The notes below the pieces were generated by a model that worked only from the letters and a program-made list of their open reading frames with translations, had not been told where the DNA came from and did not search any database. A stretch of 64,000 nt of DNA from Reichenbachiella carrageenanivorans (GTDB lineage: Bacteria > Bacteroidota > Bacteroidia > Cytophagales > Cyclobacteriaceae), in assembly GCF_025639805.1 (NCBI RefSeq), contig NZ_CP106735.1, forward strand, positions 310,001-374,000. Reading direction: 5' to 3'. The translations under genes and the position numbers were made by a program. This document shows positions 54,689-63,249 of this stretch, one piece after another (the stretch's first letter is position 1; every line of letters starts with the position of its first letter).

Positions 54689-56065
54689 ATGCGTTTAATC
54701 CTTGCGTTCATCTTCTATATATCATCTTGTGCTTTGTGGGGTCAGACACCCGTGCTAAGACCAAGGCCAATCACCATAGATTTGGCCAACCCTGATGCTG
54801 GGTTGGACAACTTGTCGAAAGAAGAAAAGAAAAAATGGAAGGAGATTCAAAAAGAAAAAAAGAAAGAACTCAAACTCCAAAGCAAGTATTACGACTACAA
54901 ATTAGACAGTGCTCAATTAGCCCAGTATCAAAAACACCAACAACTGAAACAGCCGAGCAAAGAGGAGCTGACAAACTTAGCCAAAAGCCAAATCGTATCC
55001 CCCCAACTGCCGATAGATCTGCCCGATTCTGTTGATATCAGTCAGCTCAACGATTCGTCCTACTTCGAAAACCTCAGCCCAGAGGTGAAAAAAAAGATAC
55101 TGGATGAGCTCGCACTTTACACCTCATCTTATACGCAACTTTCGCCAGATTCACTTCTTCAGCTCAAGCAGCTACTGTTTGACTCTTTGGGAAATTCTAA
55201 TGACTCTGCTGCTAGCTATGCCCAAGAGCAAAAAAAACAAATGATCCAAATGGCATCAAGCAGTACATTGGAAACACAGGCACAAAACCAAATGTCTAAC
55301 TACGGCCCCACTGCTGAACTAGCTACCTATCAGCACGAAGAGGACATGATGTTTGATTCCTATGAGGAGATGATCGCCTCTGACAAATATCAGAACCTTA
55401 TGGCCAGCATGCCTGGCAAAAAAAAGGAGATCGAGAGCACCCTAAAAGATCCAAACCTTAACCCAGAAGACTTACCAATAGCAGGAAGTGTTTTTTCGGG
55501 TCACGAAAAACAGCTGGCTAATGCCATGAGCACCCAAGAAGTCATTAGAAAAAAACCTAGCTTCAAAGAACTCCTGCAGACTTTCTTTGATCAGGACATG
55601 GCAGGTGTGCAACAGGAATCAATGATACAACGATTCTCTTTGACAGGTCAAATTCAATTGAGCAACTACGATCCCTTATTCATAGACTACTCACCAAGTA
55701 TCGCCTATGCTGTCACAGGCAAAATACGAATTGGAACTGGCGTGACAGGTCGCATCAAAATAGGTGAGGGAAAAGACGAGGAAAAAAAGCTCTTTGGATA
55801 CCGCGGTTTTATGGAGTACGACATCTTTAAAAACATCTATCTGCACGGCGAGTACGAACGCACAGGCATGATGGTCATCGACCCTATCTCTGATGTAGAA
55901 TCACGAAACTGGACCGATCGATGGATGCTGGGCTTGGGTACTGATATAAAAATGCCAGGCATACTCAAGGGTACCTTGCTGATCTTGTACAACTTCGATG
56001 ACGACCTAGCCAATTCGCCTAACCCTAGGAGGTTTCAGGTGAGATATGGTGTAAAACTTAATTAA
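54689..56065 (+). CDS. Hypothetical exported protein with coiled coil and C-terminal beta domain
   Basis: 458 residues from the ATG at 54689, which gives a signal peptide (ILAFIFYISSCALWGQ); a TTG nine bases upstream is not needed. Residues 45-110 are charged and helical, the middle is Ser/Gln-rich, and the last 130 residues are alternating beta strands ending in an aromatic-poor tail (FQVRYGVKLN), compatible with outer-membrane insertion. A candidate -7 element TATATTTG lies at 54651-54658. Divergence from the Skp-like operon suggests an envelope role. Family not recognised. Confidence 0.75.
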   Translation: MRLILAFIFYISSCALWGQTPVLRPRPITIDLANPDAGLDNLSKEEKKKWKEIQKEKKKELKLQSKYYDYKLDSAQLAQYQKHQQLKQPSKEELTNLAKSQIVSPQLPIDLPDSVDISQLNDSSYFENLSPEVKKKILDELALYTSSYTQLSPDSLLQLKQLLFDSLGNSNDSAASYAQEQKKQMIQMASSSTLETQAQNQMSNYGPTAELATYQHEEDMMFDSYEEMIASDKYQNLMASMPGKKKEIESTLKDPNLNPEDLPIAGSVFSGHEKQLANAMSTQEVIRKKPSFKELLQTFFDQDMAGVQQESMIQRFSLTGQIQLSNYDPLFIDYSPSIAYAVTGKIRIGTGVTGRIKIGEGKDEEKKLFGYRGFMEYDIFKNIYLHGEYERTGMMVIDPISDVESRNWTDRWMLGLGTDIKMPGILKGTLLILYNFDDDLANSPNPRRFQVRYGVKLN

Positions 56066-56147
56066 GCACTGATACAAAATGTCTTGTCCTACAATAGCTG
56101 CACTGCCTTCATCCCCCCTGATCGTAGCGTCCGCTAAGACGTCATCT

Positions 56148-56502
56148 AGCGCGATTTTGCAAAGCGTGACCAATCTAAGTGAGCATTTGTAATGCGATCA
56201 CGCTCGATTGCGATTGTACCTTTATGGCATTTAGAATGCCCATAAGCTAAAGTAAATCAATATTAAATAAGACACTACCCCAAATCATTTACGACTTAGA
56301 AGGATCAAGCCCTTGGACTTCTTCAACGCAAGACAATTGCTGCCTAGTGCCTTACTCATAAGGTTTGTAGAACGTATAGCACAAGCTACAAGCTTGCGCC
56401 AGCGGGGGGTAACTCAGATCAGACGGACATGAACACAAGATAGAAGCTACCTAAGCGTATTACAAATACGTTTGAGATTAGCACGCTTTGCAAAAGCGCG
56501 CC
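56148..56502. repeat. REP/BIME-like imperfect inverted repeat, arms about 48 bp
   Basis: The left arm (56148-56196) and right arm (56455-56502) are complements over most of their length; both hold the sequence around CACGCTTTGCAAAA and an AATACAAAT/ATTTGTAAT core. Each arm can itself fold into two hairpins (for example CGTATT-ACA-AATACG). The style matches repetitive extragenic palindromes mobilised by REP-associated transposases. A MITE remnant is the alternative. Confidence 0.6.
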
Positions 56503-56592
56503 AGTGGGTTTTCCCTTAATATTTTCTTTTTGATTCATATATCTCGTTAAAAATACACACCAAAAACAATTTACTCACTCCTACAAAATGAA

Positions 56593-56626
56593 AAAGCCCA
56601 CTCCTGACAGGAACGGGCTTTGATAC
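56593..56626 (-). terminator. Terminator of the RHS tip/immunity locus
   Basis: AAAGCCC (56593-56599) pairs with GGGCTTT (56615-56621), with an inner CCTG/GGA-rich stem. Read on the minus strand the stem is followed by a T run. It lies about 50 bases past the small gene's stop. Confidence 0.8.
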
Positions 56627-56669
56627 TTTCAATAGTCTTGTCACTCACGGCACGTGAGCGCCAGAGGGA

Positions 56670-56897
56670 TTATCTTATCTTGGTGACAACATTAATATTA
56701 TTAACATTTTGTGTTTCACATAAAATAGAATGCCCTACATCTAGAGAATCTAATTCTCTCCTAGATATGGGACTATTCAATCCCATTTTCTTATACTCAC
56801 TTTCAGTTAAAATATAATAGTCATTTGTACCATCTCCCAATTTAAATAACCACTCTTCATCGTTAGTAAAACTGACATCCTTTACTTTTAATCTCAT
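56670..56897 (-). CDS. Small protein downstream of RHS tip, probable immunity protein
   Basis: 75 residues (MRLKVKDVSFTNDEEWLFKLGDG...), acidic/aromatic and soluble, no family recognised. It begins 4 bases after the stop of the RHS C-terminal fragment. In polymorphic toxin loci the gene directly after the toxin tip encodes its immunity protein, so that is the likely role, inferred from position. Confidence 0.65.
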   Translation of the reverse strand: MRLKVKDVSFTNDEEWLFKLGDGTNDYYILTESEYKKMGLNSPISRRELDSLDVGHSILCETQNVNNINVVTKIR

Positions 56898-56901
56898 ACC
56901 A

Positions 56902-57789
56902 TTATTTAATTACTCTTTGGACATTATTAAGACTTGGAATAAAATATTGGGTACGGCCACCTATCCATGGAAATTGCATAGCAGCGCGTCCTTTGTAAAT
57001 AGTACTCCCTGCGGGTATATTCCAATGTGCCACTTTTGACATTCCATTCCAACCCGGACGTAAGGCCAAACCCATTCTATCCACAAGCTTTAAACCAGTA
57101 ATAGAAGACGGGTTGGTCATATACCTTCCTTTAGCAAAAGCATTCACATTATCATAATATCGACTAAGAGTGATAGATTCATCTAGAACTACCTTTTGGT
57201 ACTTTCCTGCACTAAAAGTACGCGCAATATCATCAGAAAGCCCTACCCCTTTAACAGCTCTAATTGCTTTAAATGCTCTAAACCCATAAACCAGCCCAGC
57301 ACCAGCTAACTCTCCTCCAATTGCAAAGGCTGTTTCCTTCATCACAGCAGCTCTTGCTTCCATGCCAAAATTTTGAACAGCACTTATGGCATTAAACGAA
57401 GGCTCAAAGCTCATATTTGCTACATCAAATTTATGATTGGCCCATCCTGCACCTCCCACATTCGCAACAGAAATAGCTCCTGCTTGGTCACCATAAGCCC
57501 TTGCATTCATTTCACTTGGACTTATACCTTCACGACCATCAGGGTCAACAGTCATTAAAGGGTTATTCCCCATTGCCGCATAAGGACTAAAGTATTGACG
57601 AGCGGGGTCTGGATTTAAGAACCTAGCAATTGTTGCATCATACTCCCTAGCCTCAAAATGATTAAACCCCGTCTCTTCATCCTCTTCCGCAAACTGCCCC
57701 TGATAACCAAACCTGTAATCCTTCTCTTGAGGATTTCTCCACTGGCTCGCGACCGAGCCAAAGGGATAGTAGTCTATCCATTTTTTTAA
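56902..57789 (-). pseudogene. Orphan RHS C-terminal fragment with a putative toxin tip
   Basis: Open frame of 296 codons from just after an in-frame TGA (57790-57792) to the stop at 56902, without its own ATG until about 57573. The first part is the RHS core end: WIDYYPFGSVASQW, YRFGYQGQFAEED-ETGFNHFEAREYDATIARFLNPDP, and MGNNPLMTVDPDGRE. After DPDGRE the sequence becomes variable (about 190 residues) and ends KVAHWNIPAGSTIYKGRAAM...TQYFIPSL, a toxin-like tip. It is a silent cassette unless joined to a full RHS gene by recombination. Confidence 0.8.
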
Positions 57790-57919
57790 TCACGGTCGCA
57801 CTTTTTTCCTAACACTTTCAAGTATTAGAAAAAATTTTGCCTAGCTCATGGCACTCAATACTTCAACATTTTTTTTATAGGCCATCTGCCTTGGTTGTGA
57901 AGTTAATAATTTTCACAGA

Positions 57920-58102
57920 TCACCCGTCACGGCTTTTTGATTTTAGGGCATTAATAATTCCTGTAAAGGGAATGTTCGGAAGAACTTTCTGGAAAAACTT
58001 TCCAATAAGATCAACTCTATCTTTTGGGATAATGGTTAGGATAAGTGTCATTAAGGTCATCCAGGCCAAGACACAAACAACTATAAGAGCTATATATTCC
58101 AT
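57920..58102 (-). CDS. Small membrane protein, 60 residues
   Basis: MEYIALIVVCVLAWMTLMTLILTIIPKDR then a basic tail. One strong membrane helix with a positive-inside tail. It lies upstream of the orphan RHS tip on the same strand. Too short to place in a family; it could be an immunity-type or accessory protein, or a chance hydrophobic frame. Confidence 0.45.
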   Translation of the reverse strand: MEYIALIVVCVLAWMTLMTLILTIIPKDRVDLIGKFFQKVLPNIPFTGIINALKSKSRDG

Positions 58103-58740
58103 AATTTCTTTGTTTTATCGTAAAGGGTCTGTGACACCCAAAAGAGCCTCAGCTTTCTTTAGTTTTTAAAAATAATTTGAGCCTTATCCATATCAGAGGA
58201 CAAAAAAAATCATCAATTCAACTCATAGGATTTCACAGGTGCTAAAGGACTGATTTTTATTCGATGACGAAAGGACAACCAACATTCTCGACTAAAAAAC
58301 AATCCCTAACACGCCTAAAAGCACATAATGTGCATTAAACAAATCATTCAGTTTTTCATTTACATTTTTTCATTTTCAACAAAATCTTGTCTTTTCAATG
58401 AATACCGTCTTATGACAGAGTAATATCATTTCCATAAAATCATTCTCTGTAACAATAACATTGAAGGTATTACAGAGGTTAATACTACTGAGGGAATTGG
58501 GTACAATAAGGAGAGATAAAGCGTGATAAGATGCGATAAGGACTAATAATGTCCGTTTTTTTGAACAGTAAAAGACATTGACTGAACTTGACTATTTGCA
58601 GTATCTCGATTGGCTTTTGCTTTTCAAAAAAATGATCCAACCGAACAACTAAAGGCTTTTTTATGCAGAGTGTTGATTGAGGGCGGAAGGTTGAGATTTC
58701 GTTTGTTTTGATATAGATAGTTCCAGAAAAGTCAAAATAC
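58103..58740. other. AT-rich non-coding stretch
   Basis: About 640 bases with no supported gene. Frames present (for example an 87-codon minus frame) lack protein-like composition. It ends where base composition changes sharply to GC-rich near 58740. Confidence 0.45.
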
Positions 58741-59130
58741 AAACACAATTTTACGGTTACCAGACTTTTCTGCGAGCCGCCTGCGAGCGGAACCAGCAGC
58801 CAGCCAGAAAAAGGCCGTTAGGCCGACTGGCTGTGAGTGCCGCCTTTTTCGGCGGGACGGTCTGGTGGTGACACGCAGGCTCGCATAAAATGGGTAGCGG
58901 GTGGATGCGTTGCTACTGAACGCAATGGAGCTTTGCGTAATGGAGAGAAGCTGCAAAAGCAGACACAAGAGCTACCGTGAAGACTGACCGAGGAGTGCAA
59001 GAACTGTGACAGACTCGAAGCGAAGCGGAGACCCGAAGGGCTGATAGTGGGCTGATCCCGATTTTTATCGGGAGAAGCTTGCTATCAGGTCTGGCGCTGT
59101 TCTTTGCCGACGACAGAAGGATGAACACCT
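58740..59130. ncRNA. GC-rich, hairpin-dense structured region (candidate ncRNA or att array)
   Basis: Hairpins seen: CAGCCAG/CTGGCTG around 58800-58835 with GGCC-GTTA-GGCC inside; CCGCC/GGCGG over a T loop near 58850; TGCGTT/AACGCA near 58907-58925; CTGC-AAAA-GCAG near 58952; and TCCCGAT-TTTT-ATCGGGA enclosed by CTGATAG/CTATCAG at about 59042-59088. ACCAGAC (about 58758)/GTCTGGT (about 58860) and GCGAGCC/GGCTCGC interleave, so a pseudoknot is possible. Coding potential is poor in both strands. Confidence 0.5.
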
Positions 59131-59279
59131 TATTTCCTAAGAATGTTTCGGACTTCTATTACCGTTTCTCCAGCGACTAAAAGGAGACTGGCAGCAAATG
59201 TTTCGGCCTTAGATTATCTATTTGTCATACAAACCCCCTCTGGCTACTCACATTTTTCACTATTCACTTTCCGCCAAAA

Positions 59280-59545
59280 CTTCAAAAAAAATCAAAAGAC
59301 TCGGGTCGCACCGGGACGCTCTGTCACGAGAGGAGTGCTCCCTTCGGGTTAGGGGTCGGCTCACAGCGATGAGTGCGGTGAATACTGCGGAGTATCGTGG
59401 AACATTGATGGTTTTGGGGAACGCCAGTTGACGACAGTCGGAGCGAAGCGGATAGTGGTGGGTGCTTGCGGTGGGAACGGTAGAGGGGTATATCGGTGGT
59501 ACGGTGGTTGGTAGTGGGTTGGTGTTTTGTGGTAGTATATGTTTT
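59280..59545. other. Second structured, G-rich non-coding block next to the recombinase genes
   Basis: It begins with stem-rich sequence (GGAG-TG-CTCC, CCC-TTC-GGG, ATACT-GCGG-AGTAT near 59330-59395). From about 59440 to 59535 the plus strand is almost only G and T, with repeated GGTGG and GGGG runs, then a T run. It has no protein-like frame. It could be a recombination or attachment site, or a structured RNA. Confidence 0.45.
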
Positions 59546-59547
59546 TT

Positions 59548-60465
59548 TTAGTTGAGTGGATGGAACTTGTTAATATCTTCTTTCAGGTCTTCTAAGTCAC
59601 TTTGTTTGTACTTTTCTGTGCTGCTTACGAACCTGTGGCCTGCCATGTATTGGGCTTGTCTTAGATTGTAATTATTCAACCATTTCACAATTACACTGGC
59701 TCTGATTTGTTGTAGATCTTCTATCCTTCCATTCTGATCTTTCAACGTCTTGGTTAGTTTTCGGATGGCGTGGTACAGGCTCGGACTCTTGCCCGAACTG
59801 ATAAATAACTGCTCTGATTGTTTCTGTGTGATGGCTAATATTTCCGCTCTGGTTTTGAGTAAATATTCTTGCATTTCAAGTATCTGAACAGCTTCTAATT
59901 TCAACTCTCTTTCGTTGCTTCTTCTGTTCCTGGGGACATAAATCATTCCTTCTCTCAGCTTAATATCCTCTGGTTTTAGATCAATTAATTCTGTGGAGTT
60001 GATCCCCTGATAAATCAATAGTCCCAACATTACTTTATGCATCTGGAAGCTGGGCTGTCTTAGTTGCTTGGTGGTTGCGTTATCTCTTGGATTGAACTGA
60101 GGTTCGTTGGTGATAAACTTGTGGTAAACAGCTTCTAGCTCGATGGGCTTTAAGATGTCGTAAACCATTCTTCTTTTGATGCCCTTGATTTGGATTTTCT
60201 GCGCTGGATGGTGACTGATTATTTCTGCTTGCAATAAGTGATTGTAATAATGTTTGATGCTTCCCATGTACAAGCTCACTGTTCGTTTACTTGTCCCTCT
60301 TTTATTCAACTGCTGCGTGTAAGCCAATAAATCCTGATAAGTGATCTGCTCTATTTCCAATCCTTCTTCTACTGCCCATTGATGCAAGTTTTCTACATTC
60401 CTGACGTGTCCTTTGATGGTTGTACGACTGTAACCATTCGATTGTAAATACTCTTTAAACTTCAT
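59548..60465 (-). CDS. Tyrosine recombinase-like protein with degenerate active site
   Basis: 305 residues with the SAM-like N-domain (residues 1-90) and the catalytic fold. Against the consensus: the first Arg of GLRxxEL is Asn156 (YQGINSTELIDL); the HxxR His is Gln252 while Arg255 is kept; His277 (MAGHRF) and Tyr286 (STEKYKQ) are kept. It is unlikely to cleave alone. It overlaps the active recombinase upstream by 11 bases, so the two are co-translated and may act as a heteromer. Confidence 0.85.
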   Translation of the reverse strand: MKFKEYLQSNGYSRTTIKGHVRNVENLHQWAVEEGLEIEQITYQDLLAYTQQLNKRGTSKRTVSLYMGSIKHYYNHLLQAEIISHHPAQKIQIKGIKRRMVYDILKPIELEAVYHKFITNEPQFNPRDNATTKQLRQPSFQMHKVMLGLLIYQGINSTELIDLKPEDIKLREGMIYVPRNRRSNERELKLEAVQILEMQEYLLKTRAEILAITQKQSEQLFISSGKSPSLYHAIRKLTKTLKDQNGRIEDLQQIRASVIVKWLNNYNLRQAQYMAGHRFVSSTEKYKQSDLEDLKEDINKFHPLN

Positions 60466-61519
60466 CCTCGTGCAGTTGTATGGTTTCGTAAGCTGGGATA
60501 TTGTCGTAGCGTTGTTCCTTCTCTATTTCCATTTCAGCAATGTGGGTATATATCTGGGTTGACTCTAAACTGCTATGCCCTAAAAACTTGCTAATATTTT
60601 CCAGACTCATGCCTGCTTGCAGTAGATGTGTGGCGATGCTATGACGCAGTGTGTGGAGTACTATTTCCTTTTCTATCAGCTCTGGTTGATTGGTGTTGAC
60701 TTGCAATAGTTTGAGTCTCAGTAACAGGCTTTGCCCTCCCATCCTTCTGCGTTTGTAGCTGATAAAAAACGCTCCTTCTCTTTTGTCACTGATCAAGCTT
60801 GAGCGATGATCATAGATGTATTCTTGCAAGTGTTTCTGATTGGCTTGATTAAATGGAACGTATCTTTCTTTGTATCCCTTCCCTCTCTTGACATGCAGTA
60901 ACTGCCTGTCAAAATTAATGTCTCCAATGTCCAGATGATAGCCTTCATTTCTCCTGAGCCCACAACCATAAAAGATCGTCAACATGGCTCTGTCCCTGCT
61001 TTGGATGGCTTCCATTTTTTCATCACTGAGTCGTTTGCTGTGATACAAAGTGGTATCATAAGTCACCTGATATAATTGTCTGATTTCATCTACACTCAAC
61101 ACTGGAATAGATTTCAACTGCTCTTCTTCCCATCTAATGCCAACAATCGGGATATCTAGTCTTCCTACTTGTCTGAGATAGTCTGTAAACTTATTCAGAG
61201 CTTGCAAGTGCTTGTTTAGATAACTACTGCTTAATGCACCTGATCTTCTCTGGTTGCTTCTTTCTTTGAGCTGGTCATAATATTGTTTGATATGTTTATG
61301 AGCTAGTTGGTTAATGGTGGTTATTCTTTGTTTTTCCAGATAATACAAAAACTCTCGTACATGGTGGGGTAAGTTGTAAACAGTGCTCGAAGCATAACCA
61401 AGGATGTCCAACCACTCGCCGAAGCTCTTTTCTAGGTATCTAAAAGAGGTATTATCTAGGTTTAGTTTTTTCACTTGGGTATCTGTTTTTGGATTTTGTG
61501 AGCCAATGAGATAACTCAT
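60455..61519 (-). CDS. Tyrosine recombinase with complete active site
   Basis: 354 residues. Core-binding domain 20-125; catalytic residues all present: Arg189 (YGCGLRRNEG), Lys214 region (KRGKGYKERYVP), His289 and Arg292 (VLHTLRHSIATHLL), His315 (KFLGHSSLE), Tyr324 (STQIYTH). It has the XerC/XerD-like layout without an arm domain. It is presumably the active enzyme of the module. It is paired with an overlapping pseudo-recombinase and preceded by an ATPase gene; the 60-base gap between them holds a switch-like hairpin. Confidence 0.93.
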   Translation of the reverse strand: MSYLIGSQNPKTDTQVKKLNLDNTSFRYLEKSFGEWLDILGYASSTVYNLPHHVREFLYYLEKQRITTINQLAHKHIKQYYDQLKERSNQRRSGALSSSYLNKHLQALNKFTDYLRQVGRLDIPIVGIRWEEEQLKSIPVLSVDEIRQLYQVTYDTTLYHSKRLSDEKMEAIQSRDRAMLTIFYGCGLRRNEGYHLDIGDINFDRQLLHVKRGKGYKERYVPFNQANQKHLQEYIYDHRSSLISDKREGAFFISYKRRRMGGQSLLLRLKLLQVNTNQPELIEKEIVLHTLRHSIATHLLQAGMSLENISKFLGHSSLESTQIYTHIAEMEIEKEQRYDNIPAYETIQLHEDEV

Positions 61520-61535
61520 TGATATTCAATATTGG

Positions 61536-61588
61536 TTGCAGCTCAAAAGGCTACTGAGCCGCTAGTGAGCTGCAAGCTGCTAGGCGGC
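61536..61588 (-). promoter_or_regulatory. Alternative-hairpin element between the ATPase and recombinase genes
   Basis: TTGCAGCTCA (61536-61545) and TGAGCTGCAA (61566-61575) pair perfectly and enclose GGCT/AGCC (61549-61560). The same region offers AGCCGCTAG (61557-61565) paired with CTAGGCGGCT (61580-61589). The two folds share bases and cannot coexist, as in attenuators. The second also covers the ATPase stop codon. Confidence 0.55.
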
Positions 61589-63118
61589 TTTCTTTTTTTG
61601 TAGTTTCTCTACTATCTGGTCTAGTACTGCACCTATCCTTGATTTCAACTGCTCGTATTCTTCATAGCTCACTATTTCGTAATGATAGCCCTTGTTTTTC
61701 AGGCCTGTGGATTTCAGATATCCTGACTCCTTGAGTTGAAGATTATATCGCTTGATTGTACTTAGTGGGGTTCTAAACGCCAGACTAATTTGACTATTGG
61801 TAAAAGTCTTCTGACCCTTCTTTTCTTTCAGCCACGTTTTTAGTGTCTCAAAATAACTACGACATGCTCCCGTTAGATCATCTGATTTCCTCAACAAAAT
61901 TTCCTTCATTAGTATATTGGCTTCATGGATATCTTCTAATGTTGTCTCGATATATTCCTCTCCTGTTTCTTTGTCGTATTGCTTCTCACGCTGCATCTGA
62001 TAATAAAAAGTCACTGCTTCTATGAAGGCCAAGTAATGCGCATTTGTTCTTCTGGGTTTAAATACTTCTGTTGGTATCTTGAGCTTTTGCGCATAGGGAT
62101 TTCGGATAGTGACAGGCTGCAATACTCTTTGCATGTCTTGGAACTGTTCTATCATTTGCTGCTCTGCCATACGATCTACTTTGCCTGCTGCTACAGCCCT
62201 TTGATGATCCATGATCTTTTCGTCTTGTTCTCTGCTTTCATCGATGTAGATCAAAAAAGATCGATTGGCATTGTCTTCGTAAAGGCTTTCTTTGGTGGTA
62301 CACCCTGACACGCAAACAGGACCTTCTACCGTCAGTGTAACAGTTTTGGTTTCGCCTTTCGTATTTTTGATTACTACCGTCTTTGTGATTTTCTTCTTGG
62401 ATTTGATTTCTCTTAAAGGGTAAAGCACTTCTTCTGCTCCGTCTAAGTCTTCTATCAATATGAGTTTATTTCTGAGCTGGTGCTGACCAAAGTAATAAAA
62501 GGCGTTTCCTGATAGTGTGGTGATTTCCAGTTTGTCTTCGTCGGGTACTAATGCCCCTACTCTTTCTTGTAAGTGTGTTTTTCCTACGCCACTACTACCT
62601 AGGCTGATGATATGCAGCGGATTACTCATTTTCCTTGACAGGAAGATTAAGAACATTAATAAGCGGTTGTTTTCTTCTCCAATAATTCCACACTTGCCTA
62701 AGTCTTCGTTTGTCCTTTTCATCAAGTTTGGGCTGGACAGATAGAGCTTGTATTTCTTGATTTCTTCTGGACTGAGCATTTTTCTTTGCTCTGGCTGTTC
62801 TCGTTCTTTTTCCCTGATTTCTAGCCTGTAAGTTTCTAGTAGATTGGTCAGCTCATGCAAAGCTCCTGCTATGACACTTGTGCCTATTTCTAGTTTCTCT
62901 GCAATCAATCGGACAAACTTCTCTACCTGGGTGCTGTTGTACAGATCGAGGTTGTGCCTGACGGGTGGGATCACTGTTTCTGCTACTGCTGTTTTTAGTG
63001 TCACTCGCATTCTATCCAGATAATCTGTCCTGATCCCGCCTAGTACATGGATGTCTAGCACAGTGTATTGGAAGGTGATGTTTTCTGGATTGGTGGTGTC
63101 TAGGTTTAGATTATCCAT
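61580..63118 (-). CDS. P-loop ATPase of the recombinase module (primase-helicase-associated type)
   Basis: 512 residues. The Walker A motif is GSSGVGKTHLQERVG (about 175-190), Walker B LILIEDLDGAEE, and a sensor-like SGCTTKESLYEDNANRSFLIYIDES. The C-terminal 100 residues form a winged-helix-like DNA-binding region (FTNSQISLAFRTPLSTIKRY). Similar ATPase cores, as I recall, occur fused to CHC2-Toprim primase modules in Bacteroidota elements; here neither CHC2 nor Toprim is visible. It probably remodels or unwinds DNA for the recombinases. First gene of the three-gene minus run. Confidence 0.75.
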   Translation of the reverse strand: MDNLNLDTTNPENITFQYTVLDIHVLGGIRTDYLDRMRVTLKTAVAETVIPPVRHNLDLYNSTQVEKFVRLIAEKLEIGTSVIAGALHELTNLLETYRLEIREKEREQPEQRKMLSPEEIKKYKLYLSSPNLMKRTNEDLGKCGIIGEENNRLLMFLIFLSRKMSNPLHIISLGSSGVGKTHLQERVGALVPDEDKLEITTLSGNAFYYFGQHQLRNKLILIEDLDGAEEVLYPLREIKSKKKITKTVVIKNTKGETKTVTLTVEGPVCVSGCTTKESLYEDNANRSFLIYIDESREQDEKIMDHQRAVAAGKVDRMAEQQMIEQFQDMQRVLQPVTIRNPYAQKLKIPTEVFKPRRTNAHYLAFIEAVTFYYQMQREKQYDKETGEEYIETTLEDIHEANILMKEILLRKSDDLTGACRSYFETLKTWLKEKKGQKTFTNSQISLAFRTPLSTIKRYNLQLKESGYLKSTGLKNKGYHYEIVSYEEYEQLKSRIGAVLDQIVEKLQKKKAA

Positions 63119-63167
63119 TTTTAAAAACTTTTGGAGTTTACTGTCTATAAAACAAACTTACATTAAT

Positions 63168-63240
63168 GGATATATTTATCCTATACATTTCGACTCATTT
63201 TGATACTTAAATCATAAAACACTAATTTTATGGACATAAA
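63168..63240. promoter_or_regulatory. Operator-like half-sites between the ATPase gene and the XRE repressor
   Basis: GGATA-TATT-TATCC (63168-63181), CATAAAA-CACTAA-TTTTATG (63213-63232) and TTTAT-GGAC-ATAAA (63227-63240) stand in the divergent gap. The repeated CATAAA half-site just upstream of the XRE ATG (63250) suggests autoregulation and control of the ATPase promoter. Confidence 0.5.
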
Positions 63241-63249
63241 GATCAAAAT

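Larger units (their letters stand above)
56066..56669. other. Long intergenic region with REP-like repeat
   Basis: About 600 bases without a gene. It contains the two-armed inverted repeat described separately (56148-56502), several short hairpins (GGCATT-TAG-AATGCC at about 56227; AAGCT-ACA-AGCTT at about 56382), and the terminator of the minus-strand toxin locus (56593-56621). Confidence 0.6.

Noticed and set aside
58485..58748. 87-codon minus frame in the AT-rich gap
   Set aside because: No protein-like composition, no neighbour coupling, and it ends at the abrupt change into the structured region.
58732..59128. Several overlapping minus-strand frames of 60-78 codons
   Set aside because: They exist because the GC-rich region lacks stops; their overlap in several frames and the dense hairpins argue against coding.
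59143..59431. Plus-strand frames of 69 codons
   Set aside because: Low-complexity translation of stem-loop DNA without family likeness.
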